Origin: CAZXVU01 sp964644465
Lineage (GTDB): Bacteria > Chlamydiota > Chlamydiia > Chlamydiales > SM23-39
DNA: 17,902 nucleotides
Reading direction: 5' to 3'
Assembly (NCBI GenBank): GCA_964644465.1
Contig: CAZXVU010000035.1
Location: 1-17,902, forward strand
Shown: one piece after another, positions 1-6,692 of the stretch
Layout: each line of letters starts with the position of its first letter
Position numbering within the stretch: position 1 is the stretch's first letter
Notes under the pieces: model-generated
Told to the model about the DNA's origin: nothing
Database searches by the model: none
The model's input: only the letters and a program-made list of their open reading frames with translations
Position numbers and translations under genes: made by a program

Positions 1-2495
1 CAAAAATAAAAGCCCTCTTGCTTAAGAATGGATGAATTTACTTTTGGACATTGCTTGATGCAGAGTTTTAACCCTTCTTTTTTTAGCCCTTTTAACCCTT
101 CTTCTGTGATTTGGGGACAATTGTGGAGCATCAACCATTCGAGGGAGAAAGCGTGGATGCTGGCTAGGCCTTCATCGGTGACAAGAGGGCAGTCTGCCAG
201 ACCAATATGGCGCATAGGCTTGCCAGAAAGGGCCTTTAGAACTCGATTCCCTGCATTGGGAAAATCCTCGAGGCATAGACCGCCTAACTGAGGGTGGGCT
301 TTGAGAACGCGAACTAAGGCATCTTCTGAGATGAATGGACCTGTTACGAGGTGGATAAATGAGAGAGGGGCTGTTTTTGTAAGAGGCAAGAGGTCTTTCC
401 ATTGATTACAGCAGAGCTTCAGCTCTTTTAATGAAGGCAAAGAAGCGATCCAGGGGCCCCATTTCTCTTCGATAAGCCGATGGCATTTCAGAAGATTGAG
501 GTGCATGAGATAGCGTAGTGAAGGGGAGCTTTCTTCTAAATCGGATAGCTCGTCGAGACCTTCTAATTTTAGCTCTTCCAGATATTGGCATCTATTAAGA
601 ACCGGTTCGATTTTTGAGAGAAGGAGGCAATGTGATAAATCGAGAGAAATCAGAGAAGGTGAAAGGGTTTTTTCTAGGGTTCTATCGTTGATGGAAAGAG
701 ACCCAGAAACGTTCAATTGTTTTTCTTGGGAAGAAGATATGTCTTGGCGAGCCGGCGCAAATGAACGATGGCTATAGAGAGCATCGAGGGTAGAGAAAAA
801 GTCTGAGGTCTTTTGTTTTATGTTTTGAAAGATGGCATTATGGGTTTTTTTCAGATCTTTTTTCTCCTCGGGATCTGCATCGAGATTGAAGAGCTCTTCT
901 TTTCTTCCTGTGGCGAGGTATTTCCATTGATTTTCTCTGCAGCCGACGACTCCCTCATCGAGAGGGTGATTGAAAAAAATGGGGGATGATCCCTCTCTCA
1001 GTAGACTTCTTCCCATGCTATGATGCATCGCAGGGAGTTCCAAGAGATCTAACACCGTTGGCAAGAGATCGATTTGGCTGCAGGGGGAGTCGATTTTGCA
1101 GGGATTTTCCATTCTCCCTTCGGCCAATATTAATAAAGGAACATGGACCTCTTCTTCATAGAGAGTTCTGTGAGCTTGATAATAGGGGTCGTGCTCGCCT
1201 AAAGATTGTCCATGGTCTCCAAAAATGAAGAGGATGGAACGCTCGAGCAACTTCGCTTCCCTCAATTGGGTGATCAATTGTCCTAATGCCCAATCGGTAT
1301 AGGCAAATGTCTGATAGAAAGGGTGGCTTTCTGCCGGGAGGATTTTTTGAGAAGCCGGAAGGTCCCACGGGCAATGATTTGTGATCGTAAAGAGATTTAA
1401 AAATACGGGCTGGTTTTGCTTTTTTAACCAATCGACCCCGAAACGGAAGAGGTATTCATCATAGAGGCCCCAGCTGCCTGTGGCTGTTTCTGGCAAGTTT
1501 TTTTCAATATCTTGGATTCCATAAATCGTCTCGAATCCATTTGTCTGAAAAAAATCTAGGAATCGCTGGAAGTTGAGAGCCGATCCTTGCATGGTCGCAG
1601 GATGGTATCCGGCTTGCTTTAAGATTTGCGGGAGTCCGATTAAAGGGATGTCCACATAGTAGCGCATGTAGGAAGGCTCTCTGGCCGGGGGAATGCCAAA
1701 AAGAGAAGAAATAATGGCGCGGGATGTCATATTTCCATTGGAATAAAAAGAAGAAAATAAGGCTCCTTGCTGACTCAAGGCATCGAAATTTGGGCTCAGA
1801 GGAATTTTTGATCCTAAGCAACCCACATTTTTGGCTCTGAAAGATTCTAGATAAACAAAAATAATATGAGGTTTTTCATCTCTTTTTTTTATCACGATCC
1901 TTTTAGGACCTAAAAATGCCTCAGTGTTCCGAAGGAGAGGATAGTCAGCGGAGAATTTACGATGGGCTTCATCGGGAAATTGAAAGGGATGGGGCTTTTT
2001 TTTCTTCACTATTTTACGACAGAGCCATCGATAGAAATCCATTTCAGCCAAAATAAGCGGGTTCCGGAAGGCTGTTTCCATTTCAGGTTTTTTCCAGAAA
2101 GTAAAGGCGAGGAAGAGGAATATAACCGATTTCCAGGAGGCGGGCTCTGGAAAAATAGATACAAGCAGAGATCCTAAGAAGAAAAGGAAAGGTGTGACGA
2201 ATGGATAAGAGAGTTTGCTGGCTGTCTTTAGAAATCCTAGGGGAGAGAGAAAGTGGGTATAAAAAGCGGGACGGAGTCTAAATCCATAATTTTTCCAGAG
2301 AAAATCATCAATGATGAAATAGGAAAGAACAAAGAGAAGAACGATTTTTTGGATCGATAAAGGAAGGAAAGAGGCGAAAAAAGTGATTTGCGCTGACGCA
2401 AAAACATCTTCTGCTATCCCGGAAAGCAAACCATTTCGGCTGCGGCGCAGACGAAATAAAAGGGAAGGAAGAGCAAGAAGGCAAAAAAAATACAT
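1..2495 (-). CDS. Membrane LtaS/MdoB-type sulfatase-fold transferase fused to a leucine-rich-repeat domain (partial, runs off left edge)
   Basis: Reading the minus strand from the ATG at 2495-2493 gives one uninterrupted frame to base 1: 831 complete codons and no stop, so the C-terminus lies outside the window. Residues 1 to about 140 hold several hydrophobic segments, as in MdoB/LtaS enzymes. The catalytic domain (about 205-570) has a VYLESF metal-site Glu (E217), a candidate Thr nucleophile in GNMTS (T257), TNHCPW (H374) and FGDHG (D427, H428). The spacing resembles S. aureus LtaS (E255, T300, H416, D475/H476). A typical sulfatase C-terminal signature, LFNLDADPEE, follows. From about residue 593 to the edge there are roughly nine imperfect leucine-rich repeats of 21-29 residues, some of the cysteine-containing F-box-like type (IGLADCPLVTDEGL, LMLHNCPQITEEGL). 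The family transfers phosphoglycerol or phosphoethanolamine groups outside the inner membrane; the substrate here is unknown. A stop codon directly precedes the ATG. No Shine-Dalgarno is visible, and the start lies in a hairpin, so the start is uncertain. Confidence 0.88.
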   Translation of the reverse strand, partial: MYFFCLLALPSLLFRLRRSRNGLLSGIAEDVFASAQITFFASFLPLSIQKIVLLFVLSYFIIDDFLWKNYGFRLRPAFYTHFLSPLGFLKTASKLSYPFVTPFLFFLGSLLVSIFPEPASWKSVIFLFLAFTFWKKPEMETAFRNPLILAEMDFYRWLCRKIVKKKKPHPFQFPDEAHRKFSADYPLLRNTEAFLGPKRIVIKKRDEKPHIIFVYLESFRAKNVGCLGSKIPLSPNFDALSQQGALFSSFYSNGNMTSRAIISSLFGIPPAREPSYMRYYVDIPLIGLPQILKQAGYHPATMQGSALNFQRFLDFFQTNGFETIYGIQDIEKNLPETATGSWGLYDEYLFRFGVDWLKKQNQPVFLNLFTITNHCPWDLPASQKILPAESHPFYQTFAYTDWALGQLITQLREAKLLERSILFIFGDHGQSLGEHDPYYQAHRTLYEEEVHVPLLILAEGRMENPCKIDSPCSQIDLLPTVLDLLELPAMHHSMGRSLLREGSSPIFFNHPLDEGVVGCRENQWKYLATGRKEELFNLDADPEEKKDLKKTHNAIFQNIKQKTSDFFSTLDALYSHRSFAPARQDISSSQEKQLNVSGSLSINDRTLEKTLSPSLISLDLSHCLLLSKIEPVLNRCQYLEELKLEGLDELSDLEESSPSLRYLMHLNLLKCHRLIEEKWGPWIASLPSLKELKLCCNQWKDLLPLTKTAPLSFIHLVTGPFISEDALVRVLKAHPQLGGLCLEDFPNAGNRVLKALSGKPMRHIGLADCPLVTDEGLASIHAFSLEWLMLHNCPQITEEGLKGLKKEGLKLCIKQCPKVNSSILKQEGFYF
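66..103. repeat. 14-bp direct repeat inside the LRR coding region
   Basis: The 14-mer TTTTAACCCTTCTT occurs at 66-79 and again at 90-103, a 24-bp (8-codon) period. On the coding minus strand both copies encode a KKEGLK-type segment of the last visible leucine-rich repeats. It probably reflects local duplication in repeat-coding DNA rather than a regulatory element. Confidence 0.6.
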
Positions 2496-2510
2496 CTAAA
2501 ATAGATGTAT
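2483..2510 (-). terminator. Terminator-like hairpin overlapping the start codon of the sulfatase-LRR gene
   Basis: Perfect 9-bp arms (ATACATCTA at 2490-2498 and TAGATGTAT at 2502-2510) flank a 3-nt loop. On the minus strand the hairpin is followed by eight T residues (2490-2483), the form of an intrinsic terminator. The ATG of the sulfatase-LRR gene (2495-2493) lies in the 3' arm. It could be a second terminator for the gene upstream, or a structure limiting expression of the downstream gene. The arms are AT-rich, so the stem is only moderately stable. Confidence 0.5.
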
Positions 2511-2527
2511 CAGATTTTTGAGAAAAG

Positions 2528-2557
2528 AAAAACCCTGCTGAGAAAGACCCAGCAGGG
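2528..2557 (-). terminator. Intrinsic terminator of the 308-aa gene
   Basis: On the minus strand, CCCTGCTGG and its complementary arm CAGCAGGG (8 bp paired, 2550-2557 with 2533-2540, 9-nt loop) are followed by TTTTTCTTTTCT. It lies 23 bases past the stop codon of the 308-aa gene. Together with the promoter upstream, this makes that gene a single-gene transcription unit. Confidence 0.88.
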
Positions 2558-2579
2558 CAACAAAAAGAAGAAAAGAAAA

Positions 2580-3506
2580 TTAGGATTTAGGAGGGTAGCA
2601 CCACTGCATGCAATATCCTGATAAGTTTTTCAAAATGGATAGGATATTCACGCCGTCTGGAAAGTTTAATAGATAGATACCAGTTGTTTTGTCGTTCGGG
2701 TTAGCGGGATTATAGAGTTTTGAAATATCTGGATTCGCAACAGAACTATTAAAGTCGGTAGCGAACTGCTGCAAAGTCATCCCGGCATCGCCAATGGGTG
2801 CGTTTAAAAGGCTTGTGATCATTAAACTAAAGCCATCATTTGGATTGTCAGCAGCAGCAGTTGAAAGCGCTTCTAACTGATTCCCGATGAGCTTTGCTTC
2901 TTCGAGTGCGTCAGTTGTATCGCCTTCTCCCAAATAGATTTGGAGCTGAGACAGATCATCCGAGAGGCTGTTCTCCAAATTTTTAAATGCGAGCATCATT
3001 TTATTATAGTCTGCTTGAGTTCCTGGATAATTGTAACTCATGCTTGAAGAAGGATAATCTTGAGTTAGAATATCAAAAGATTGGTTCAAGAGCGATTCAG
3101 CGCCAGATGCATTATGAGTCAGGGCGATATATAAGTCGTTAAAATCACCATTGGCACACATTGTTTGAACGCTAACAGGGTCTTGGGCGTCTGTATTTGT
3201 TAAGGCTGCAAGCAGTTTTGTATCTGCAGCAGATCCAGCAGCAGCTCCTGCCTTCAAATCATTCATGAAATTCGGCGAATTTATGATTTTGGCAAAAAGT
3301 TGCATAATCAGCTGTGTTTGCTGATTTGGGGGATTTGATGATTTGTCCAATGTACCAAAAGTGCCGCTTAGAAGGGCGTAAATTGAATCGATATAGCCAG
3401 AGAGTTCGGGCGATTCCACAGTGGCGTTTGCTGCCTGAGGCATCTCAGAGGGAGGGATAACAATCCCATACATTTGGTAAATTGATTCTGTAGTATTACA
3501 AGACAT
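2580..3506 (-). CDS. Hypothetical protein, 308 aa, monocistronic, acidic and Asn/Ser-rich
   Basis: I do not recognise a family. The protein starts MSCNTTESIYQMYG, has no signal peptide and no clear transmembrane segment, and is rich in Asn, Ser, Ala, Leu and Asp. A middle portion (about 150-220) looks helical, with regularly spaced Leu and acidic residues. Cys residues are few, with a cluster GYCMQWC close to the C-terminus. The start is well supported: AGGAG lies 6 bases before the ATG. A near-consensus promoter and a strong terminator flank the gene. A soluble, taxon-specific protein with its own strong expression signals is compatible with a type III secreted effector or abundant structural protein, but nothing in the sequence proves secretion. 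Confidence 0.85.
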   Translation of the reverse strand: MSCNTTESIYQMYGIVIPPSEMPQAANATVESPELSGYIDSIYALLSGTFGTLDKSSNPPNQQTQLIMQLFAKIINSPNFMNDLKAGAAAGSAADTKLLAALTNTDAQDPVSVQTMCANGDFNDLYIALTHNASGAESLLNQSFDILTQDYPSSSMSYNYPGTQADYNKMMLAFKNLENSLSDDLSQLQIYLGEGDTTDALEEAKLIGNQLEALSTAAADNPNDGFSLMITSLLNAPIGDAGMTLQQFATDFNSSVANPDISKLYNPANPNDKTTGIYLLNFPDGVNILSILKNLSGYCMQWCYPPKS

Positions 3507-3560
3507 TCTCTTCTCCTTTTTATTATTAATTTGATGTTAAAAACATCATCGCTTACATCA

Positions 3561-3589
3561 ATTATATAATAATTCAAATAAAAATTCAA
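3561..3589 (-). promoter_or_regulatory. Sigma-70-like promoter of the 308-aa gene
   Basis: On the minus strand, TTGAAT (3589-3584) is followed by exactly 17 bases and TATAAT (3566-3561), in AT-rich DNA. The predicted transcript start near 3554 leaves a leader of about 48 bases before the ATG at 3506, carrying the AGGAG ribosome-binding site. Confidence 0.75.
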
Positions 3590-3670
3590 TAATTATTTAA
3601 ATTGGCAAGGCCTGTAAGGGTTTAATTATAAAGGGGTTATGATATATTTAAGTGACGCAGAATAAGCGAT

Positions 3671-4309
3671 TTAAGTCTTTTGGTAGAGCCAAAAGCATTT
3701 AAAAGGGTCTGCCTGGCAATCTTCATAGGCTTTAATGCTGCCGTGGTTAAGAAGCTTGAGCTTTTGGTCGTAAAAACGGTCATAATCGTTTACAGAGCGG
3801 TGCCAGGCATAATAGTGCTCTGTTTTCGTAAAATAGGTGGAGGGAGCACAGGATTCCTTAAAGAAAAAGGCCCCTTGAGGCTTCAGCCACCCAACAATCT
3901 TTTGGGAGAGGCTTTTCACCTCTTTTTCCGATAGATACATCTGAAGCCAGCTAACAAAGATCAGATCAAATGATTCGGGCCTGAAGTCGGCGTCCATGAC
4001 ATCATTGCACAGATATTCGATATTGGGAAAATGGCGGTTTTTCTCTTGATTCGATGCGATGAAATGGGGGCAAAAATCGAGGGCAGTTACTTTATTAGCA
4101 TGTTTTGCAAATTCAGAGGTGAAACGTCCGATTCCTGCACCTAATTCTAAGACATTTTTATCTTCAAATGAGGGGAGATAGCTGAGGATTTCAGGCCTTT
4201 CCGCTGCATCTAGAGTTGCAGCGTCATTGTTCAAGAGCATGTATTCAAGAAGGGGAGATTTTGAGTTCCAAAAATTGAAAGCTGTTTCAACGCGATTGGT
4301 ATCTTTCAT
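3671..4309 (-). CDS. Phosphoethanolamine N-methyltransferase-like SAM-dependent methyltransferase
   Basis: A 212-aa class I methyltransferase. Motif I is LELGAGIGRF (54-63), the acidic ribose-contacting residue is D78 (TALDF), then CNDV (101-104), SWLQMYLSEKEV (120-131) and FFFKESC (148-154). From memory these blocks, the ERPEILSYLPS segment before motif I and the C-terminal FWLYQK match the first methyltransferase domain of plant phosphoethanolamine methyltransferase (ERPEVLSLLP, VLELGAGIGRFTGELA, NWLLMYLSDKEV, FFRESC, WIWQK). That domain makes phospho-monomethylethanolamine on the way to phosphocholine. The second methyltransferase domain of the plant enzyme is absent, so the full three-step reaction is not assured. 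The start overlaps the upstream rhomboid stop by 4 bases (ATGA), implying co-translation. No terminator is evident downstream. Substrate is inferred by similarity only. Confidence 0.85.
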   Translation of the reverse strand: MKDTNRVETAFNFWNSKSPLLEYMLLNNDAATLDAAERPEILSYLPSFEDKNVLELGAGIGRFTSEFAKHANKVTALDFCPHFIASNQEKNRHFPNIEYLCNDVMDADFRPESFDLIFVSWLQMYLSEKEVKSLSQKIVGWLKPQGAFFFKESCAPSTYFTKTEHYYAWHRSVNDYDRFYDQKLKLLNHGSIKAYEDCQADPFKCFWLYQKT

Positions 4310-5190
4310 TTCTTTTGCGAGGCTTTTCTAGCAGAGATGGTTTTCATCCGCTTTTTTTCCTCGGGGGTCAGAGAGTCTTCACCATAAAGCGAAATCCGTG
4401 CAAGCATTGTGTCCATGAATTGCTCATCGTCAAAAAGAGGAGCCCCAGATTGGATATCGTAAATTTTTGTCTGCTTAAAAGGCGCCGGCTTTTTTTTGCC
4501 TATGTGGCGGAGCCTTTCTACTGTTCGGAGAACCGTTCTTTCGAAGAAGCGTAAAAAAGGAAAAGGGCTTTGTTCCGACCATGCGATGATGGCAAAGAGA
4601 TACCCGAATATCGCGCTCCCTGAAAAGCTGATGAAACGGATCCAGTCCTTATTAGAGAGATCGATGAGAAGATTGGCGCCGATAAGCCCTAAGATGAGCC
4701 AGCGGGCCTTGAAGGGGAGAGAAAAGAAGAGAAGGATGTCCGCCTCGGGATTCAGGATCATCCAGGCCATTAAGATGGCGTAGAGAGAGGTTGAGCTGCC
4801 GGCAAGGGAATAAGGAAGGCCGAAAAGGGCCATGGCGCCAGTAGCTAAAAGGGCAGCAAAGATCCCTGCACCAAAAAAGAGACTAAAAAAAACAGGGGGT
4901 CTTGAGCGAACGATGAGAGACGCTCCGAAGGTCCAAAGCAAGTACATATTAAAAACGAGATGGAGGAGGAAAGGGAATGAAATGCCTCCTGGTATAGGGG
5001 GGACGAAAAGATAGGTCGCAAACTGCCAAAGATAAAGATGGCGGACCCCATCCATGGATAGGGCTAGAAGGGGCTGGACTTGGGGTAAAAAGGCAGAAAT
5101 GAGGTTGATCCCAATGGTGATCCAGATCAGGACTTTTAGGGAATGCGGGGTAGAATCAGGCCCCATTTGATAATTGCTTCGAAATGCCAT
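4306..5190 (-). CDS. Rhomboid-family intramembrane protein, probably lacking the catalytic histidine
   Basis: 294 aa from the ATG at 5190; a longer in-frame start at 5343 would overlap the divergent rpmE start and is less likely. Six or so hydrophobic helices precede a cytosolic tail. Rhomboid hallmarks are HLVFNMYLLWTFG (77-89) and the serine loop AGSSTSLYAI (130-139; S133 at the nucleophile position, T134 in place of the usual Gly). In the last helix, where active rhomboids have AH(L/W)xG, the sequence reads SFSGSAIFGYL with F189 at the histidine position. The tail has FMDTMLARISLYGEDSLTPEEKK, typical of bacterial rhomboids with a small C-terminal domain. The gene is first in a two-gene unit with the methyltransferase. 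By analogy to iRhoms/derlins it may bind membrane proteins without cutting them. Confidence 0.85.
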   Translation of the reverse strand: MAFRSNYQMGPDSTPHSLKVLIWITIGINLISAFLPQVQPLLALSMDGVRHLYLWQFATYLFVPPIPGGISFPFLLHLVFNMYLLWTFGASLIVRSRPPVFFSLFFGAGIFAALLATGAMALFGLPYSLAGSSTSLYAILMAWMILNPEADILLFFSLPFKARWLILGLIGANLLIDLSNKDWIRFISFSGSAIFGYLFAIIAWSEQSPFPFLRFFERTVLRTVERLRHIGKKKPAPFKQTKIYDIQSGAPLFDDEQFMDTMLARISLYGEDSLTPEEKKRMKTISARKASQKK

Positions 5191-5225
5191 AAAAAAATTT
5201 TCTACCACAGATAACGATTTCTTAG

Positions 5226-5244
5226 GAACCTTTGTGATAGGTTC
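5226..5244. other. Short inverted repeat between divergent rhomboid and rpmE genes
   Basis: GAACCT (5226-5231) and AGGTTC (5239-5244) form a 6-bp inverted repeat around a 7-base spacer in the divergent intergenic region. It could be an operator or a small hairpin in the rhomboid leader. Arms this short can arise by chance, so support is weak. Confidence 0.25.
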
Positions 5245-5257
5245 AGAATTAAAAATA

Positions 5258-5286
5258 TTGAATTTTTCTGGTTGGGGCGTTATTTT
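5258..5286 (+). promoter_or_regulatory. Candidate promoter of the rpmE-rplS operon
   Basis: TTGAAT (5258-5263), a 17-base spacer and TATTTT (5281-5286) lie just upstream of rpmE. The start site would be near 5293, leaving a leader of about 20 bases with GAAAGG before the ATG at 5314. The -10 box is imperfect. Confidence 0.45.
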
Positions 5287-5313
5287 TGATGGGAAAATCT
5301 GAAAGGTAAACCT

Positions 5314-5631
5314 ATGAAAGATAAGAAACACCCCCCATATCAAGAAGTTCTTTTTGTCGATTCTTCAACAGGAACTAAATTTCTCATTGGCAGCACACTG
5401 CAGCCGAAGGAAAAAGAAAAGCATGAAGGGAAAGAATACCCTTTATCGCGCGTTCCTGTATCGTCCGCTTCCCACCCTTTCTTCACCAAAGCGACTCAGT
5501 TCATGGATACTGAAGGGCGCGTGGATAAATTCACGAAGAAATATCAGCGCAAAACTGCACAAGTGAAAGAAGACCAAGTGAAGCAGGAAGAAGCGAAGAA
5601 AGCTAAAGTTAAAGCTACGAAGAAGAAATGA
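5314..5631 (+). CDS. rpmE: Ribosomal protein L31 (bL31, zinc-free type) with Lys-rich tail
   Basis: 105 aa. The core matches bL31: HPPYQEVLFVDSSTG near the start, EYPLSRVPVSSASHPFFT in the middle and EGRVDKFTKKYQ at the end. The CxxC cysteines of the zinc-binding form are missing; there are no cysteines at all. About 22 residues rich in Lys, Glu and Ala follow the core, an extension I recall in chlamydial L31. GAAAGG sits 8 bases before the ATG. The stop overlaps the prfA start by 4 bases (ATGA), so translation of the first two operon genes is probably coupled. It binds the 50S subunit at the central protuberance and contributes to the intersubunit bridge. Confidence 0.95.
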   Translation: MKDKKHPPYQEVLFVDSSTGTKFLIGSTLQPKEKEKHEGKEYPLSRVPVSSASHPFFTKATQFMDTEGRVDKFTKKYQRKTAQVKEDQVKQEEAKKAKVKATKKK

Positions 5632-6692
5632 ACGAGAAGGTTCAGCGGCTCCTGAGTCGTCTGCATGAAGTTGAGTCATTGCTGGGCCTTCCCGATACTC
5701 TTTCCGATCAAAAGCGCTACCGCCAGCTTACGCAAGAGCATGCCCAGCTATCTGAATTGAAAGAAGTTTGGGACCGTCTCCAGTCGACTGAGAAGCAGCT
5801 CAATGAAAATAAAGCGCTTCTCATGACGGAAGAAGACTCCGAAATGGTGAAGCTTCTCCGGGAAGAGATTTCCCATCTTGAGACGGATCAGCTCGATTTG
5901 CAAAAGCAAGTTGAGACGCTCCTTGTTCCTCCAGATCCCCGCGACAGCCGCAATATTATCATGGAATTTCGAGCTGGCACTGGCGGAGATGAGGCTGCTC
6001 TTTTTGTCGCCGATTGCGTCCGAATGTATCAATACTACGCAGGAAAGAAGGGGTGGAAATGCGAAATCCTCTCTACTTCTGAATCTGAAATCGGCGGCTA
6101 TAAAGAATATATCATGTCCCTTTCAGGGCATAATGTATTCCGTTTGATGCAATATGAAGCAGGCACTCACCGCGTGCAGCGGGTTCCTGATACCGAAACG
6201 CAAGGACGCGTCCATACTTCGGCCATCACTGTTGCAGTCTTAATTGAGCCCGGCGAAGAAGAGAAGATCGAGATCGATGAAAAAGATCTAAAGATCGATA
6301 CCTATCGCGCTTCTGGAGCTGGAGGACAGCACGTCAATAGGACAGATTCTGCAGTGCGGATTACGCACCTTCCGACCGGAACTGTCGTCGCTTGCCAAGA
6401 AGAAAGAAGCCAGCACAAAAACAAAGATAAAGCCATGCGCCTTCTTGTCACGCGCATCGCAGATACCCAAAGACGAAAAGCGCATGAAGAAATGTCGGCA
6501 ATCCGCTCGAGCCAAGTGGGCTCCGGCGATCGTTCCGAGCGGATCCGCACATATAATTTCCCTCAAAATAGAGTCACAGATCATCGGATTGATCTAACCT
6601 TATATAAGCTAGATCGAGTCATGGAAGGGGATCTCGACGATCTCACGATTCCTCTTGTCAATTACTTCTATCAGGAAAAGCTGACCGCATGA
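5628..6692 (+). CDS. prfA: Peptide chain release factor 1 (RF1)
   Basis: 354 aa, the normal length. The N-terminal helical region (1-100) leads into the conserved MEFRAGTGGDEAALF (112-126). The UAG/UAA-recognition PxT tripeptide is P187-D-T189 in RVPDTETQGRVHTSA, which identifies RF1 rather than RF2. The peptidyl-hydrolysis GGQ motif is at 232-234 (ASGAGGQHVNRTDSAVR). The protein releases finished chains at UAA and UAG. The next gene, prmC, encodes the methylase that modifies the GGQ glutamine; the two overlap by 4 bases, so enzyme and substrate are made together. Confidence 0.97.
   Translation: MNEKVQRLLSRLHEVESLLGLPDTLSDQKRYRQLTQEHAQLSELKEVWDRLQSTEKQLNENKALLMTEEDSEMVKLLREEISHLETDQLDLQKQVETLLVPPDPRDSRNIIMEFRAGTGGDEAALFVADCVRMYQYYAGKKGWKCEILSTSESEIGGYKEYIMSLSGHNVFRLMQYEAGTHRVQRVPDTETQGRVHTSAITVAVLIEPGEEEKIEIDEKDLKIDTYRASGAGGQHVNRTDSAVRITHLPTGTVVACQEERSQHKNKDKAMRLLVTRIADTQRRKAHEEMSAIRSSQVGSGDRSERIRTYNFPQNRVTDHRIDLTLYKLDRVMEGDLDDLTIPLVNYFYQEKLTA

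Noticed and set aside
986..1431. Short open frames on both strands within the sulfatase region
   Set aside because: They overlap the continuous sulfatase-LRR frame, which carries conserved catalytic residues at the right spacing.
1..2495. Pseudogene with scattered fragments
   Set aside because: The absence of a closed long frame here is only because the stop codon is beyond the window; translation from 2495 is uninterrupted.
3600..3670. Terminator downstream of the methyltransferase gene
   Set aside because: No stem with a T-tract could be found on the minus strand in this stretch.
5191..5343. N-terminal extension of the rhomboid gene from an ATG at 5343
   Set aside because: It would overlap the start and promoter of the divergent rpmE gene, and the added residues do not look like a rhomboid N-terminus. 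The ATG at 5190 gives a normal protein.
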